64,000 nt of DNA. It comes from Rhodoplanes tepidamans. GTDB taxonomy: Bacteria > Pseudomonadota > Alphaproteobacteria > Rhizobiales > Xanthobacteraceae. Under the pieces are notes generated by a model. The model was not told where the DNA came from. It did not search any database and saw only the letters and a program-made list of their open reading frames with translations. The stretch lies in contig NZ_JAUSUJ010000002.1 in assembly GCF_030813915.1 (NCBI RefSeq), positions 124,001 through 188,000 on the forward strand. Direction: 5' to 3'. The position numbers were made by a program, and so were the translations under genes. Positions 63,600-64,000 of this stretch are shown piece by piece (position 1 is the first letter of the stretch; each line of letters begins with the position of its first letter).

Positions 63600-64000
63600 G
63601 GAATCACCTCGGGACCGGGGGAACGGGGCGCCGTGTCCCGCGCCGGCGTCGAAGTCGAGAGATACCGCAGTGCCTCCCCACGTTGAAGCGGTCTTCGTTC
63701 TGATCATTTCCGCTGTGCGTTTTCGGAGGGGCTCCGCCGAACGTCCTGACAAATCAGGACCATCCCGAGCCCGGCATCCGGGATTCTGCTTGCATGGATG
63801 TCGATTGACACGGCCGGCGGGCGAGAACACAGTCGCGCCGCCTGAGACGGTGTGGCCGCCGTCGCCGGGCACGCGAGACGGAAGCGATCGGCCACAAGTC
63901 TCCCCGGGCCCCCGCGTCCCTGGACGCGAGAGCCGGTCCGGTTCCCACCGAGTGAACACGCGACCTTCGTGACGGTGCATCTCCAGCAGTGACGTGCCTC
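63600..64000. other. gene-free right end of the window with a short dyad
   Basis: About 400 bases with no convincing gene; open frames here are Arg/Pro-rich shadows. The stretch 63690-63820 is less GC-rich. It contains a perfect 7-bp inverted repeat (63743-63749/63754-63760, gtcctga/tcaggac, loop caaa), possibly an operator for the HutP-family gene or for a gene beyond the window. Confidence 0.4.

Overview
The window is GC-rich chromosomal DNA from an alphaproteobacterium, most likely order Hyphomicrobiales (Rhizobiales). The evidence is a PhyR-NepR-EcfG general stress locus with EcfG-type promoters, a LexA box of the alphaproteobacterial form GTTC-N7-GTTC in front of imuA, an imuA-imuB-dnaE2 mutasome, paired bacteriophytochromes, and many short palindromic REP-like elements. 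A phototrophic or plant/soil genus such as a Rhodoplanes or Bradyrhizobium relative would fit, but the sequence does not fix the genus.

Layout. 1-2.5 kb: tail of an RND efflux pump, a TSUP permease, a tiny lipoprotein, an S24/LexA-like regulator and a DUF6460 membrane protein. 2.6-7.5 kb (minus strand): an ECF42-type sigma factor with two YCII/DGPF proteins, DUF1428, a VOC protein, a MoaD-like protein and a BNR-repeat protein. 7.8-16.9 kb: the ligase-associated DNA repair set (exonuclease, ATP-dependent ligase, DEXH helicase, PdeM-like phosphoesterase), split by a dihydroorotate dehydrogenase-like gene and a TPR-methyltransferase gene. 17-24 kb: dnaE2, hicAB, imuB, imuA. dnaE2 carries two in-frame REP-like insertions of 141 and 147 bp. 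24-27 kb: DUF2865 protein, L,D-transpeptidase and an exported protein; the last two have consensus EcfG promoters. 27-31.5 kb: general stress response core (HWE kinase, candidate sRNA, phyR, nepR, ecfG) with a palindromic divergent EcfG promoter. 31.7-43.6 kb: mechanosensitive channel, CAP lipoprotein, flippase and acetyltransferase, cytochrome c, small membrane proteins, cysK, M48 protease and a nuclease-like protein. 43.7 kb: tRNA-Arg(CCT).

43.9-63.6 kb is the most unusual part. A minus-strand block encodes two tandem bacteriophytochrome kinases, an Rcp1-like response regulator, a receiver-HisKA_3 kinase and two LuxR-type regulators. One of these, a NarL/FixJ response regulator, is divergent from a 2,937-residue protein built from about 363 octapeptide repeats (consensus L-T-T-T-Q-[ILV]-A-A). 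Downstream on the same strand lies a TPR/GT41 (OGT/SPINDLY-like) glycosyltransferase. A reasonable hypothesis is a light- or redox-regulated, O-glycosylated giant Thr-rich repeat protein made with its own glycosyltransferase. The window ends with a HutP-family protein.

Gene starts were chosen by ribosome binding site, overlap with the upstream gene and family length. All functional assignments come from reading the translated sequences; no database search was run.
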